Assembly: GCA_000466585.1 (NCBI GenBank) | Contig: KE993490.1 | Location: forward strand, 100,562-164,561 | Origin: Clostridiales bacterium oral taxon 876 str. F0540 | GTDB lineage: Bacteria; Bacillota; Clostridia; Clostridiales; Clostridiaceae | Length of the DNA stretch: 64,000 nt | Direction of reading: 5' to 3' | Part shown: positions 25,169-35,368 of the stretch, piece after piece | Numbering within the stretch: the first letter of the stretch is position 1 | Layout of the letters: every line of letters starts with the position of its first letter | Program-made: the position numbers and the translations under genes | Notes under the pieces: model-generated | Seen by the model: only the letters and a program-made list of their open reading frames with translations | What the model was told of the DNA's origin: nothing | Database searches by the model: none

Positions 25169-28100
25169 ATGAATAAATGTATAAATATAAAAAGGTTAAT
25201 TAGCTTACTCTTAACAATCAGCGCTATTTCTATATTCTTTTTAATTTCTTATTACGAGACAATGCCAAAGGTCAGGTCTCCAAAGGTAATAGAAGGAAGT
25301 TTAGACTTGTCGAATTGGAATTTTGAAAAGAATGGGATAGTTTTTCTTAATGGAGAATGGAGTTTTTATCCGGAAAAGCTTCTTGATCCTAATGATATAG
25401 CAAATTCTCCCCATTATTATATAAAAGTTCCTGGAAACTGGAGTTTGGGAAATCCTAAAATCCAAACTTCAAAAGGTAGCGGCACTTATCATATTTCAAT
25501 AACTTTACCAAAAGATAAAGAACAATTGCTTTTAAAGGTACAGAATATTTGGATGTCTCACAGACTATACATAAATGGAGTTCTTGTAAAGGAAATGGGG
25601 ATGCCAAGTTTAACTAAAGAGAATAATGAAGCAAAAAATACTCCATATTTAATTAAAGTTGATGCTAAAGATAAATTGGATATAGTAATTCAAGTTTCTA
25701 ATTATGTGTATTATAATGGAGGAATTATCCATCCGCTGCAATTAGGAAATGAGAAAGCAATGGAAACAAGATATCTTCTTTCTTTTGGAACTGATGTAGC
25801 AGGCTTCCTTATGCTTTTAATATTTGGCGTATTTCATTTAAATATGTACCAAATGGAAGGCAGAGAATCTGCATATTTATATAGCGGAGTTTATTTTATT
25901 ATTTTGTCGTTTACAGTTATTACTACCGGTGAGAAAATTTTTATGAGACTTATGGAAAATATACCTTTTCAAATAGCCTATAGACTTCAGGAATTATCCA
26001 TTTATTCGGGGTTTCCAATACTTCTTTTGTTCATTAGGTCCCTTGAACCAAAAGTTGCAGGAAAGAGAGTTCTTAGAATTGTTGCATTACCGATTATTGC
26101 ATATTTATTCCTAGTAATTTTTACTCCCTGCAGTTTTTATACTAGTATAAAGTATTATATGTCCATTTATACAGATGTAATATTACTTATTTTTGTGTTT
26201 AGATTAATTTACATATTACTGCTAAGGAAAGATAATGACTTGCCTAATGATGAGTTTGTATATATTATAGCAAGCAGTTCCTTTATAGCAGTAATGCTTT
26301 GCGATTCAGCACTTTTTTACACAAGTTTAATAAGTACTAATTTAATTGGAAAGGCATGCTTGTTTGGATTTTTACTAAATTTCAATCTTTTACTTGCTAA
26401 AAGATTTACAAATAAAATGAATGAAGTGCAGACCCTATCTGAAAATCTTATAATAGCAAATGAGATAAAGGATGAATTTTTAGTTAGAACTTCTCATGAA
26501 TTAAAAGCTCCACTTAAAGGGATATCAGATATGGCTTCTCAATTGCTTAAAGAAAGCAATCTTTGTATGACAGTTGAGCAAAAAGACAATGTAAATCTCA
26601 TTCAGGATACATCTGTAAAGCTGTCATTGTTAGTTAATGATTTAAATGATTCAGTAAAATTAAAGCATGGAGATATAAAAGTTAATATAAAGGCAGTTGA
26701 TTTATATGTATTAATTCAAGTGGTATATCAAATACTGTCATTTGATATATATGGAAAAAAACTGAAGTTAATAAACCAAGTAAGGCCTAATACGTTTATT
26801 AATGCCGACGAAAATCGATTAAGACAGATATTATATAATCTTATCAGCAATGCTATTAAATATACTGAGAGTGGCAAAATAACGGCAAGAATTGAAGAAA
26901 AGGGTGATAATATTATTCTTATGATTTCGGATACCGGCATAGGAATACCTTATGATAAATTTAATTTAATATTCGAAGATCCTTATAAGGATATAAACTT
27001 TGAAGTTAGAAAAAATTCTGATACTGGTTTAGGACTTTATATAAGTAGAGAACTTGCAAGGCTAATGAATGGAGATATCTGGGTATCAAGATCTGTTTTA
27101 GGACAAGGCACTGAAATATCACTTATGCTGCCAAAAGGTTATGAAGAGGCTTTAACAATTAGATATATTGAAAGAAATGTAGGAAGAGAAGAAAAGCTCA
27201 ATAAGCCAGTTGTAATTGACGAAAGTAATAAATTGAAGAAAGTTCTTATTGTAGATGATGAACATATTAATATTAAAATGTTATCCATGATATTAGAAGG
27301 AGAATTTGAGGTTTATAAGGCTTATAATGGAGAGGCTGCCTTGAAAATTCTTACGGAGCATAAGATTGACCTGGTGATAACTGATATTATGATGTCAGGA
27401 ATGTCTGGAATAGATTTAATTCAAAGAATTCGAAATAAGTATTCCATTATTGACTTGCCTATTATTGTTTCAACAATTAAGTATAACGATTATGATGTGG
27501 AGCTTGCCTATCAGGCAGGGGCAGATGATTATATTACTAAACCATTTTCTGAGGAGTTAGTGCTGTCTCGTGTGGGTATTTTGTTGAAATTAACTGATAC
27601 AATGGATAAAGCACTAAAAAGCGAAATTGCATTTTTACAAGCCCAGATTAAGCCTCATTTCATTTATAATGCATTAAGCAATATTATTGCTCTTTGCTAT
27701 GAAGATGGAGAAAGGGCTGCAGAACTTTTATCCTTACTTAGCAGATATCTAAGGTATATTTTTCAGACAGAACAGTTTGGGCAAATGATACCTATTAGGC
27801 ATGAACTTGATTTAATAAATGCATATGTAGAAATTGAAAAGCTCCGTTTGGGAAATAGGCTTATATATAAAACTTATATTGATCCCGTAATTTATGAAGA
27901 TAAATTTGAGATTCCAGCACTTATAATTCAGCCTTTACTAGAAAATGCTATTCGACATGGGATTTTCAACAAAGATGGAGAAGGGACAGTTACTTTGAGT
28001 ATTACAGAAGGAGAGGAATTTATAAGCATAGTTGTTGAAGACGATGGTATAGGGATTAGCGATGATGAGATATACAAAATTCTGCACAATGAAAAAGGTA

Positions 28101-28258
28101 AGGGTGTTGGTATAAGAAATATTATAAGAAGGGTGAAGGCTATTGCAAATGCATCTTTTTCAATAGATTCGGAACTCGAAAAGGGAACTAAATGCAGGCT
28201 ATTTTTGCCAAAGGAAATGATGTATGCTGCAGAAGAAGGAGAGAAGTATTTTGTATAG
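25169..28258 (+). CDS. 7TMR-DISM hybrid sensor with two histidine-kinase modules
   Basis: Unusual 1029-residue sensor. Order: membrane segment about 12-30; exterior jelly-roll 7TMR-DISMED2-like domain about 45-200 (LNGEWSFYPEKL, KVPGNW); seven membrane segments about 205-415; HisKA with His about residue 443 in RTSHELKAPL; HATPase about 540-665 (NLISNAIKYT, DTGIGIP, GLGLYIS); receiver about 690-805 with Asp near 738 (ITDIMMSGMSG); then a second, LytS-type kinase with His near 829 (QIKPHFIYNAL) and a second HATPase (PLLENAIRHGI, GVGIRNI). It is followed, with overlap, by a SARP-type response regulator. One chain thus combines a phosphorelay input and a LytS-type output. Exterior ligand unknown, perhaps a carbohydrate from the DISMED2-like fold. 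Confidence 0.9.
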   Translation: MNKCINIKRLISLLLTISAISIFFLISYYETMPKVRSPKVIEGSLDLSNWNFEKNGIVFLNGEWSFYPEKLLDPNDIANSPHYYIKVPGNWSLGNPKIQTSKGSGTYHISITLPKDKEQLLLKVQNIWMSHRLYINGVLVKEMGMPSLTKENNEAKNTPYLIKVDAKDKLDIVIQVSNYVYYNGGIIHPLQLGNEKAMETRYLLSFGTDVAGFLMLLIFGVFHLNMYQMEGRESAYLYSGVYFIILSFTVITTGEKIFMRLMENIPFQIAYRLQELSIYSGFPILLLFIRSLEPKVAGKRVLRIVALPIIAYLFLVIFTPCSFYTSIKYYMSIYTDVILLIFVFRLIYILLLRKDNDLPNDEFVYIIASSSFIAVMLCDSALFYTSLISTNLIGKACLFGFLLNFNLLLAKRFTNKMNEVQTLSENLIIANEIKDEFLVRTSHELKAPLKGISDMASQLLKESNLCMTVEQKDNVNLIQDTSVKLSLLVNDLNDSVKLKHGDIKVNIKAVDLYVLIQVVYQILSFDIYGKKLKLINQVRPNTFINADENRLRQILYNLISNAIKYTESGKITARIEEKGDNIILMISDTGIGIPYDKFNLIFEDPYKDINFEVRKNSDTGLGLYISRELARLMNGDIWVSRSVLGQGTEISLMLPKGYEEALTIRYIERNVGREEKLNKPVVIDESNKLKKVLIVDDEHINIKMLSMILEGEFEVYKAYNGEAALKILTEHKIDLVITDIMMSGMSGIDLIQRIRNKYSIIDLPIIVSTIKYNDYDVELAYQAGADDYITKPFSEELVLSRVGILLKLTDTMDKALKSEIAFLQAQIKPHFIYNALSNIIALCYEDGERAAELLSLLSRYLRYIFQTEQFGQMIPIRHELDLINAYVEIEKLRLGNRLIYKTYIDPVIYEDKFEIPALIIQPLLENAIRHGIFNKDGEGTVTLSITEGEEFISIVVEDDGIGISDDEIYKILHNEKGKGVGIRNIIRRVKAIANASFSIDSELEKGTKCRLFLPKEMMYAAEEGEKYFV

Positions 28259-29348
28259 AGTGATGATTGTAGAAGATGAAGTAAATATTCTGAGTTATAT
28301 GCAAAAAAAGTTATCAAAATATGAAGTTTTTAAAGTAGAAGCAGCTTTCTCATCACCAGATGAAGCACTAGAAGCCTTTGAAATTATAAAGCCCGATGTT
28401 GTGTTTTTAGATATAGAAATGCCCAGAACAAATGGCATTGACTTAGCTGGAAAGCTGCTCAAGAAAAAAGATGATGTTCATATTGTTTTTACTACAGCTT
28501 ATGGTCAATATGCGGTTCAGGCATTTGGAGTTGAGGCTATAGATTACTTATTAAAGCCTATTAGTGATGAGGATATTTTGAGAGTTATTAAAAGACTTAA
28601 TAAAGTGGACAACATGAAGCATCAAAAAGCAGAAGAATTTAATGCCAATAAACCTAAAGAGTTAAAAATGCCTATAAGCTGCTTCGGCAAATTTCAGGTT
28701 TTAGATAAAGAAATTCAGGTTGTAAAATGGCCTACAAAAAAGGCAGAGGAGCTATTTGCTTATTTTGTAATGCATAAAGGTGAATACATAAGCAAGTGGA
28801 ATCTTTTAGAGCTCTTCTGGGCAGACATGGAGGAAGAAAGAGGACTTCATAATCTATACAATACTGTATACAGGATAAAGCAGACTATAAAAAAACTTGA
28901 TTTTTTAATGAGTATTAAAAAAGTAAATGATGGTTATATACTGGAGGCCCAGGAAGCATTATCAGATTTGGACAAGTTAAATAATCTGATGAGTATTAAT
29001 AATAGAATGGAACATATAGAAGAAGCAGTAGAACTATTTTTTCAATATACTACCCCTTTGCTGGGGAGCAGAGATTATTTTTGGAGTATTTCTATGCAGG
29101 AACATGTAGCAAGGCTTTATGGAAAGTTATGTGTTGAGTTGTTATCATATTACAAGGAAAAAAATCAATACCAAGAAGCTGAGGAAGTAATTCGTCATTA
29201 TGTGCTGCAGCATATTGAGGATGAAAGCATGATGATACGATGGCTTGAAATGCTTAAGCAGTGGAAGGGACATGAAGAAAAAATTATAGAATTTAAAACT
29301 TGGTTTAATAAAAAATTACAGGAGGCAGAATTGCCAGGCTTATATTGA
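28251..29348 (+). CDS. Response regulator with SARP-type DNA-binding and BTAD domains
   Basis: Response regulator of about 365 residues. Receiver about 1-120 with acidic pair in VEDE, phospho-acceptor in FLDIEMPR, Thr in FTTAYG and Lys in LLKPI. From about 140 the OmpR/SARP-type winged helix reads MPISCFGKFQVLDKE, then KKAEELFAYFVMHKGEYIS; the last 120 residues are a helical bacterial transcriptional activation domain. I place the start at TTG 28251 because AGGAGAG lies 7 nt upstream and the product then starts YRVMIVEDE; it overlaps the kinase stop by 8 nt, so translation is coupled. SARP-type regulators activate from direct repeats; a shared GAGA-rich motif precedes both this operon and the surface protein gene, making these the likely targets. 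Confidence 0.87.
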   Translation: MYRVMIVEDEVNILSYMQKKLSKYEVFKVEAAFSSPDEALEAFEIIKPDVVFLDIEMPRTNGIDLAGKLLKKKDDVHIVFTTAYGQYAVQAFGVEAIDYLLKPISDEDILRVIKRLNKVDNMKHQKAEEFNANKPKELKMPISCFGKFQVLDKEIQVVKWPTKKAEELFAYFVMHKGEYISKWNLLELFWADMEEERGLHNLYNTVYRIKQTIKKLDFLMSIKKVNDGYILEAQEALSDLDKLNNLMSINNRMEHIEEAVELFFQYTTPLLGSRDYFWSISMQEHVARLYGKLCVELLSYYKEKNQYQEAEEVIRHYVLQHIEDESMMIRWLEMLKQWKGHEEKIIEFKTWFNKKLQEAELPGLY

Positions 29349-29376
29349 AAAGATCTCTCTTTAGAGGTCTTTTTTA
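29348..29376 (+). terminator. Terminator after the SARP-type regulator
   Basis: Stem AAAAGATCTCT/AGAGGTCTTTT with a short loop and T tract, starting at the stop codon. Confidence 0.8.
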
Positions 29377-29383
29377 CATTTTG

Positions 29384-29419
29384 TGAGATTTTTGAGAGAT
29401 TATATTATTAAAATTATAG
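29384..29419 (+). promoter_or_regulatory. Promoter with GAGATTTTTGAGAGA motif, surface protein gene
   Basis: The 15-mer at 29385-29399 is identical to that at 25094-25108 and is likewise followed after 13 nt by a -10-like ATTATA (29413-29418). Confidence 0.65.
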
Positions 29420-29456
29420 GTGTAAAAGGTAAAAAAAGAAAAAAGGAGGGAAAAAT

Positions 29457-32400
29457 TTGAATAAAAGGTCGAAATCCAAAAGATACTTTGCTTCCTTTGT
29501 AGCTGCATTATTTACTCTTAATGTGATTAGTACTGCTATAAAAGTTAAAGCAGAAGATAACGATGTATTAATTTCTTTAAAACCGCAATATAACGCGGAT
29601 ATAGTTCTTACAGTCGAAGATTCTACTGTTGATCCAACAAATTTTCAAAAAGACTTGGGAGCTAAGTTAAATGAGCTTGGTATAAAAGATTCAAGAATTA
29701 ACATAACAGGATTAAAGGCTCAAGAAGTAAACACTAAGGATAATTTCGATTGGATTGTGTATGATCACAAGGGTAACTGGGGTGAAGATAATTATCCAAA
29801 TGGTGATGGACAAGCTGATAAAAGAAATAACCAGCATATAATCGTAAAAAATAGTGGAAAAAACATGATATTCTATGGCTATGGACAACCATCCTATAAG
29901 GATTTTATGTTCATGGAAAATGATTCTACTTTAAAAAAGACCTTCCAATTTGATTTGAATGAAAGTGGTATAAACTATCACAGTATGGAAGGTGGAGGTT
30001 TTCTGTTCAATTCAAAAATTGAAGGTGGAAAACTTAGTGGGTACTGTATTTTATTTACCCAACCTGGGATAAGTGTTTATAAAATAAACAACATCGATGT
30101 AAATGCTTTTCACAATTATTGGGGATATAATACTATGGCAAATTATCCGGGAATAACTTTGGTTAAGAGTTATAATAAGGCTAGTACAACTTTACATACA
30201 ATAAAAATTGAAACTGATAGCAAGACTTTAAATATGTGGGACAATGGAAACCAAACTATAAAAGGGTTAAGCTTAGATGCTCAATATGGTAATGGCTTTG
30301 GACCAATAGCAAGCTATCTGCAGCATGATTGTAATATACTATCATATTTTGCCTTCAATAATTTGAGTATGCAAACTACAAATGTAACTAAATTCAAAGA
30401 TCTTATTAGAAAACCTCAATGGGATACAGCAGCAAAGAAGTTTGTGGTTAACTTAAATGATACATCTGACGAAGACTTCCATAATGCAAGTGCCTATGCT
30501 GAAATTCAATCAAGAATAGGAAGTGAAGGAATTCACTACATAGGTTGGGGTACAAATGCTAACAAAACAGAAGCAGAGGATTTAGTTGCAAAAAATAATG
30601 GCAAGGGTACTTTTATAAGTAACAGTAATTATGCTGCTTCAATTGATTCGATTGCTGACTACATATTTAATCAATTAAAGCAATCAAGCTCAGGAGAAAC
30701 AAAGGTTATAATTGGACAACCTATGGACGTGGCTGTAACCCCAGAAAGCCTAAAAGAAAATACAGCAAATAGTGAATTTCCCTTAGGCGGCTGGAAACTT
30801 GATCATGATGACAGTTATTATGAAAATAGCATGGGAAAAGCTACCTTTGATGGTCAGTACATGGATAGCTTAAATATGGTATTTGATAAGCCAGGCAAAT
30901 ATGGAATAACCTTCAGAGATAATGTTGTATCACCTAATACTGTATATGCTCATAGACTTCCAATTGCTAATTTTGATGCAAATGTAGTTAATAATTCCGG
31001 AAGCTATAGCGTTCAAATTGTAGACAGTTCATATGATGAAGATGGAAAAAGCAAAGCAGATAAGGGAATTAAAGTTGAAAAATGGCAGTGGAGAGAGCTT
31101 GGCTCAACTACTTGGACAGATGGACAAATACCAGAAAACCTTGAAGCTGGCAAACAGTATATGATTCAGCTTATGGTTCAGGACTATGATGGAGCGTGGA
31201 GTATTCCTGAAATAAAGTATATATCTACTAAGGAAGATATTACTGAAAAGCCTTTAGCAAGCTTTATACTTACACCCGAAAAATTATATACACCTATAGT
31301 TAAGGATGTAACTTTAATAGATAATAGCTACGATCCTCAAGGAAAAGAAATAACAGATAGACTTTGGACAGTTGAAAAAGACGGAAAAGTAGTTTATTCC
31401 GGGTCAACACCTATGACTGATTTTTCAGGAAAGGCGGAAGGCTATTACACTATTTCATTAAAGGTTAAAACTACTATTTGGTCAGAAAGTTTTTCTAGAA
31501 GCTTTACTATAAAAGATGTGGAAAAGGAAGCTGACGCTGCTATTGGAGATGTTAACATCGGATATGCAGAAGGTGACAATGCAAATAGTGTAACAAAAGA
31601 TGTTACATTGCCTGCTGCAGGAACTAATGGTACTTTAGTTAGATGGAGATCTGATGACGCATCTATTACAAAGTATGGCAAGGTTACAAGACCTGGTTTT
31701 CTGCAAGGAGACAAGGCAGTGCAGTTAACTGCCACACTTTATAATAATGGTGTAAATTCTACAAAAAATTTTACAGTGATTGTTAAAGCACTGCCAAATA
31801 CTGCTCCAGTTGTAGTAAATGGTGATAAGAATGGATACATGAATAATATTACTTCCTTTACAGATATTGATTTTACTTCAAAGTATACAGATGCGGAAGG
31901 AAGTGCAGAAAAATCAATATTGATTACAAAGCTTCCTATGAATGGCAGACTTATGTTTGATGGAAGAGAAGCTACTATAAATCAAGAAATACAAATTACA
32001 GATATATATAGATTAAGCTATGCTCCTGATAATAATTTTGTGGGAGCGGCTGAGTTTGGATATAAAGGTAAAGATGGTTATGCTTATTCTTCAGAAGCAA
32101 AGTTTACTATAAATATTTTGGACAACGTGGCACCGAGTATAAGCAATGTTTCCATTAAATCTAACAATGCTAAGAACCCTATTTATGCAAAAGAAGGGAA
32201 TATAATAGCTCTTGACTTTGCTGTAAATGAAGCATTAGCTGAAAATCCTAAAGTGACTATTCTAGGAAATGAAGCAACTGTTTCTAAGGTAGGTGCTGCT
32301 GCTTACAGAGCTGAGTACAAGCTTAAGAACAGCGAGACTCAGGGAATAGCTAAGTTTATAATTTCAAACGTAAAGGATATATACAATAATGAAGCTCAGC

Positions 32401-35264
32401 CAATAAGTCTTACAACTGATGAGAGCTATGTTATTGTAGACACCATTGCACCAGCAATTTCAGGTGCAACAGAAGGCGGGAGCTATAAGCCTGGAATTGT
32501 ACTTACCTCTAATGAAGGAGTACTGCTTTTAAATGGCAAGGAATTTAACTCAGGAGCTAAAGTTTCTATAGAGGGTGATTATACCTTAAAGGCAGAAGAT
32601 AATGCTGGTAATGTTTCAGAAATCAAATTCAATATAGATGGAACGCCGCCAGTAATAAGTGAAGTAGAGAATAATAAGTATTACAATAAGTCAGTTACTC
32701 CTAAGTATAATGAAGGAACTGCGACCATAAATGGCAAGCCTTTTAAATCAGGGGATGAAATAACTAACGAAGGAACTTATACTATTATTGCCTCAGATAG
32801 AGCTGGAAATGTATCTACAGTTACTTTCGTTATAGATAAGACTCCGCCAGTGATTAGGAATGTAGTTGAGGGCGGACAATATAATACAGATGTTAGACCA
32901 ACCTTTGATAAGGGAAATGCTATATTAGATGGAAAAGAATATCGCAGTGGAGAAGTTGTAACTTCAGAAGGAAAGCATACTATAGTTGTTACAGATAACG
33001 CAGGGAATGTTTCTACTGTAAACTTTATTATAGATAAGACAGCACCAGTTATAAAAGGAGTTTCAAATGGAGAATACTATAGTAATGACAGAGAAATAAG
33101 CTTCAATGAAGGAACTGCAACACTTGATGGAGAGCCGTTCACAAATGGAGCAAAAGTCTCAGCTGAGGGTCAGCATATAATAGTTGTAGTTGATGGAGCA
33201 GGAAATGCTACTTCAGAAGCATTTGTAATAGACAAGACAGCACCTGTAATCTCTGGAGTAGAGGATGGAAAAGCTTACAATGAAAAAGTTGTAATTACCT
33301 TTAATGAGGGTGAAGCAATTTTAGACGGAGCTACCTTTAATAATGGAGCAGAGGTTACACAAGAAGGAACACATACTATTACGGTAAAAGATAAAGCAGG
33401 AAATGTAACTACTAAAACTTTTACAATAGATAAGACTGCACCAATTGTTACTAATGCTAAACTTAATGAAACCTATAAAGAAGACGTAGCTCCAGAATTT
33501 AATGAAGGAACTGCAACTTTAGACGGAAAACCATATATATCAGGAACTAAGATTACTGAAGAAGGAACTCATACTTTAATAGTAAAGGACAAAGCTGGGA
33601 ACACTACAGTAGTTACTTTCACTATAGATAAATCTATGCCAAGGACATTGGATCTTAGAGGGAGAGTTTATTCAGTAAATGGTAATGAAGCTGGAGCTAA
33701 GGTTACTTTAGAAGATATAGATGGCAAACTTGTTGGAAGCACAGTAACTGACAAGGATGGAAACTATAGCTTCAATAATGAAAAAATAGGTTTGTATAAA
33801 GTATTAGTTGATCAGAACGGATTAAAACAGATTGTTGATGTTAATCTACAGCCTGCAAAACCTACTGACAAAGAGAAGGCAGTAGACGTGTATCTATCAA
33901 GATATAGAGTTGTAGTTACTGCAAATCCAAATTCTATAGTGGGTGATGGCGAAGATACTACAACTTTAACAGTGACTGTAGTAGATGAAAAGGGTAATCC
34001 TGTAAATGGGAAGACTGTTACTATAACAGTAACAAGTGGTGACTTATTGAATGGAAACACTATTATAACAGATAAAGATGGAAATGCTTTATTTAAACTT
34101 AAGGCTCCAAAGGTTAATGGGGATGACATGACTACAGCTACTGTAACAGCAAAGGTTGATGGTTTAGATGTGCCCGTAGCCAATAATGCAATAATACATT
34201 TTGCACCTGGAAGCATAAAAGGTGTGGTTGTAGATAATGAAACAGGACTTCCTGTTGAAGGAGCAGTTATAGAGGTTTCAAAGGACTTTGACAATAACGG
34301 AATTCCAGAATTTTATGCAAAATATGTGACTCAAAAAGATGGTAAGTATAAGATTGCTATTCCTAAAGGAAATGTAGAATACCAAGTTAAGATAACTAAG
34401 AAGGTAAAGGTTGGAGAGGATTCTAAGGAGATGACCTTCCATCAGAATATTAAAGCCGGTTCAGTAACTTCGCAAGGCAAAGAAAGCTATAATGCTTCAA
34501 ACACAGCTACTGGAGTATTACTTATGAAAAATCCTAATGGTGATACAAGCCTCCTTAAGGATTATTCAAATTATAATGTATTAATTGTGGATGAAAATGG
34601 TGAACCAGTGATGTTACCTTCGGAAAGTTCCAAGTTGGACAATGGAGTATTTAACTTCAGTGAACTTGAAAAGAATAAGACTTATTATGCAAACATCTAC
34701 TATCAATTGCCTGATGGCAGCAAGATAAAATTAGGAGCATCTAAAATAGCAATAAGTAATGAGGGAGAAATAAATATTACTAATTGCTTGATAGACCCAT
34801 ATGGTGATGTAACTAATAAGGAAACTGGTAAGCTTATAACTGGAGCTAAAGTAAGATTATATTATGCAAACACAGCAAGAAACCTTGCTAAAGGCATTAA
34901 ACCAGATACTTTAGTAGAACTGCCAACTGTTAATGACTTTCCACCAGCAGACAATTTAAATCCACAGCAAAGTGATATAAATGGTAAATATGCATGGATG
35001 GTATTCCCTAATACAGACTATTATATAGTTGCTGAGGCAGATGGTTATGAAAAGTATGTGAGTCCATTAATATCAGTTGATACAGAGATAGTAAGACATG
35101 ATATTAAAATGACTCCTCTAAAGAATTCAAATAATAATACTGGGGGAATTCTTCCGAAAACAGGCAGGATGATAGACGACAATGTGTTATTCGCCATAGG
35201 AACTCTATTTACGGTATTAGGTTTGTTTATAGAATTTAGGAAAAGAAAGCCATATAATAATTAA
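29457..35264 (+). CDS. Giant LPXTG-anchored surface protein with Ig-like repeats
   Basis: Sec-secreted, wall-anchored protein of 1935 residues. Signal peptide about 1-32 ending near VKAED. The N-terminal 430 residues contain a beta-rich region like a lectin or von Willebrand-type head (FDWIVYDHKG, YHSMEGGGFLFNS). Then PKD/Ig-like domains to about 990, six tandem Ig-like repeats of about 66 residues (about 995-1395, consensus EGTATLDGKPF..G then TEEGTHTI..KDKAGN), a carnitine-like CnaB/carboxypeptidase-regulatory domain (LRGRVYSVNGNEAGA), an invasin-type Ig domain (VTANPNSIVGDGEDTTTLT), more regulatory-like folds, and the sorting signal LPKTG, a hydrophobic stretch and RKRKPYNN. TTG start, AAGGAGGG seven bases upstream. 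Likely an adhesin controlled by the adjacent sensor/SARP system. No sortase gene in the window. Confidence 0.9.
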   Translation: MNKRSKSKRYFASFVAALFTLNVISTAIKVKAEDNDVLISLKPQYNADIVLTVEDSTVDPTNFQKDLGAKLNELGIKDSRINITGLKAQEVNTKDNFDWIVYDHKGNWGEDNYPNGDGQADKRNNQHIIVKNSGKNMIFYGYGQPSYKDFMFMENDSTLKKTFQFDLNESGINYHSMEGGGFLFNSKIEGGKLSGYCILFTQPGISVYKINNIDVNAFHNYWGYNTMANYPGITLVKSYNKASTTLHTIKIETDSKTLNMWDNGNQTIKGLSLDAQYGNGFGPIASYLQHDCNILSYFAFNNLSMQTTNVTKFKDLIRKPQWDTAAKKFVVNLNDTSDEDFHNASAYAEIQSRIGSEGIHYIGWGTNANKTEAEDLVAKNNGKGTFISNSNYAASIDSIADYIFNQLKQSSSGETKVIIGQPMDVAVTPESLKENTANSEFPLGGWKLDHDDSYYENSMGKATFDGQYMDSLNMVFDKPGKYGITFRDNVVSPNTVYAHRLPIANFDANVVNNSGSYSVQIVDSSYDEDGKSKADKGIKVEKWQWRELGSTTWTDGQIPENLEAGKQYMIQLMVQDYDGAWSIPEIKYISTKEDITEKPLASFILTPEKLYTPIVKDVTLIDNSYDPQGKEITDRLWTVEKDGKVVYSGSTPMTDFSGKAEGYYTISLKVKTTIWSESFSRSFTIKDVEKEADAAIGDVNIGYAEGDNANSVTKDVTLPAAGTNGTLVRWRSDDASITKYGKVTRPGFLQGDKAVQLTATLYNNGVNSTKNFTVIVKALPNTAPVVVNGDKNGYMNNITSFTDIDFTSKYTDAEGSAEKSILITKLPMNGRLMFDGREATINQEIQITDIYRLSYAPDNNFVGAAEFGYKGKDGYAYSSEAKFTINILDNVAPSISNVSIKSNNAKNPIYAKEGNIIALDFAVNEALAENPKVTILGNEATVSKVGAAAYRAEYKLKNSETQGIAKFIISNVKDIYNNEAQPISLTTDESYVIVDTIAPAISGATEGGSYKPGIVLTSNEGVLLLNGKEFNSGAKVSIEGDYTLKAEDNAGNVSEIKFNIDGTPPVISEVENNKYYNKSVTPKYNEGTATINGKPFKSGDEITNEGTYTIIASDRAGNVSTVTFVIDKTPPVIRNVVEGGQYNTDVRPTFDKGNAILDGKEYRSGEVVTSEGKHTIVVTDNAGNVSTVNFIIDKTAPVIKGVSNGEYYSNDREISFNEGTATLDGEPFTNGAKVSAEGQHIIVVVDGAGNATSEAFVIDKTAPVISGVEDGKAYNEKVVITFNEGEAILDGATFNNGAEVTQEGTHTITVKDKAGNVTTKTFTIDKTAPIVTNAKLNETYKEDVAPEFNEGTATLDGKPYISGTKITEEGTHTLIVKDKAGNTTVVTFTIDKSMPRTLDLRGRVYSVNGNEAGAKVTLEDIDGKLVGSTVTDKDGNYSFNNEKIGLYKVLVDQNGLKQIVDVNLQPAKPTDKEKAVDVYLSRYRVVVTANPNSIVGDGEDTTTLTVTVVDEKGNPVNGKTVTITVTSGDLLNGNTIITDKDGNALFKLKAPKVNGDDMTTATVTAKVDGLDVPVANNAIIHFAPGSIKGVVVDNETGLPVEGAVIEVSKDFDNNGIPEFYAKYVTQKDGKYKIAIPKGNVEYQVKITKKVKVGEDSKEMTFHQNIKAGSVTSQGKESYNASNTATGVLLMKNPNGDTSLLKDYSNYNVLIVDENGEPVMLPSESSKLDNGVFNFSELEKNKTYYANIYYQLPDGSKIKLGASKIAISNEGEINITNCLIDPYGDVTNKETGKLITGAKVRLYYANTARNLAKGIKPDTLVELPTVNDFPPADNLNPQQSDINGKYAWMVFPNTDYYIVAEADGYEKYVSPLISVDTEIVRHDIKMTPLKNSNNNTGGILPKTGRMIDDNVLFAIGTLFTVLGLFIEFRKRKPYNN
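32440..33639 (+). repeat. Six tandem Ig-like repeats inside the surface protein gene
   Basis: Six in-frame units of about 200 bp, each coding for the pattern TAPVI, then a Gly/Tyr segment, NEGTATLDGKPF, EGTHTI and DKAGNV. They diverge in sequence, so they are old repeats rather than a fresh expansion. Confidence 0.9.
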
Positions 35265-35330
35265 CCTGCTGTTCAGTTTAAATAAAAATATTTTACTTGG
35301 TTAATTATTTCAGTGTAACATTGCAAAAGT

Positions 35331-35366
35331 AAAAAATCGCAAAAGCCTAAGCTTTTGCGATTTTTT
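35331..35366. terminator. Bidirectional terminator, surface protein / germination operon
   Basis: Perfect stem AAAAAATCGCAAAAGC/GCTTTTGCGATTTTTT with a 4-nt loop between the convergent genes. Confidence 0.95.
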
Positions 35367-35368
35367 AT

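Noticed and set aside
25300..25320. 0A-box-like TTGTCGAAT
   Set aside because: It lies inside the sensor kinase coding region; another TTCGACA near 27953 is also coding, so both are probably chance.
32440..33639. CRISPR-like regular repeats
   Set aside because: The periodicity of about 200 bp is in-frame protein repeat, not short direct repeats with spacers.
33812..34294. 160-codon minus-strand frame
   Set aside because: Antisense to the repeat-rich surface protein, Thr/Ser/Val-rich shadow without a ribosome site.
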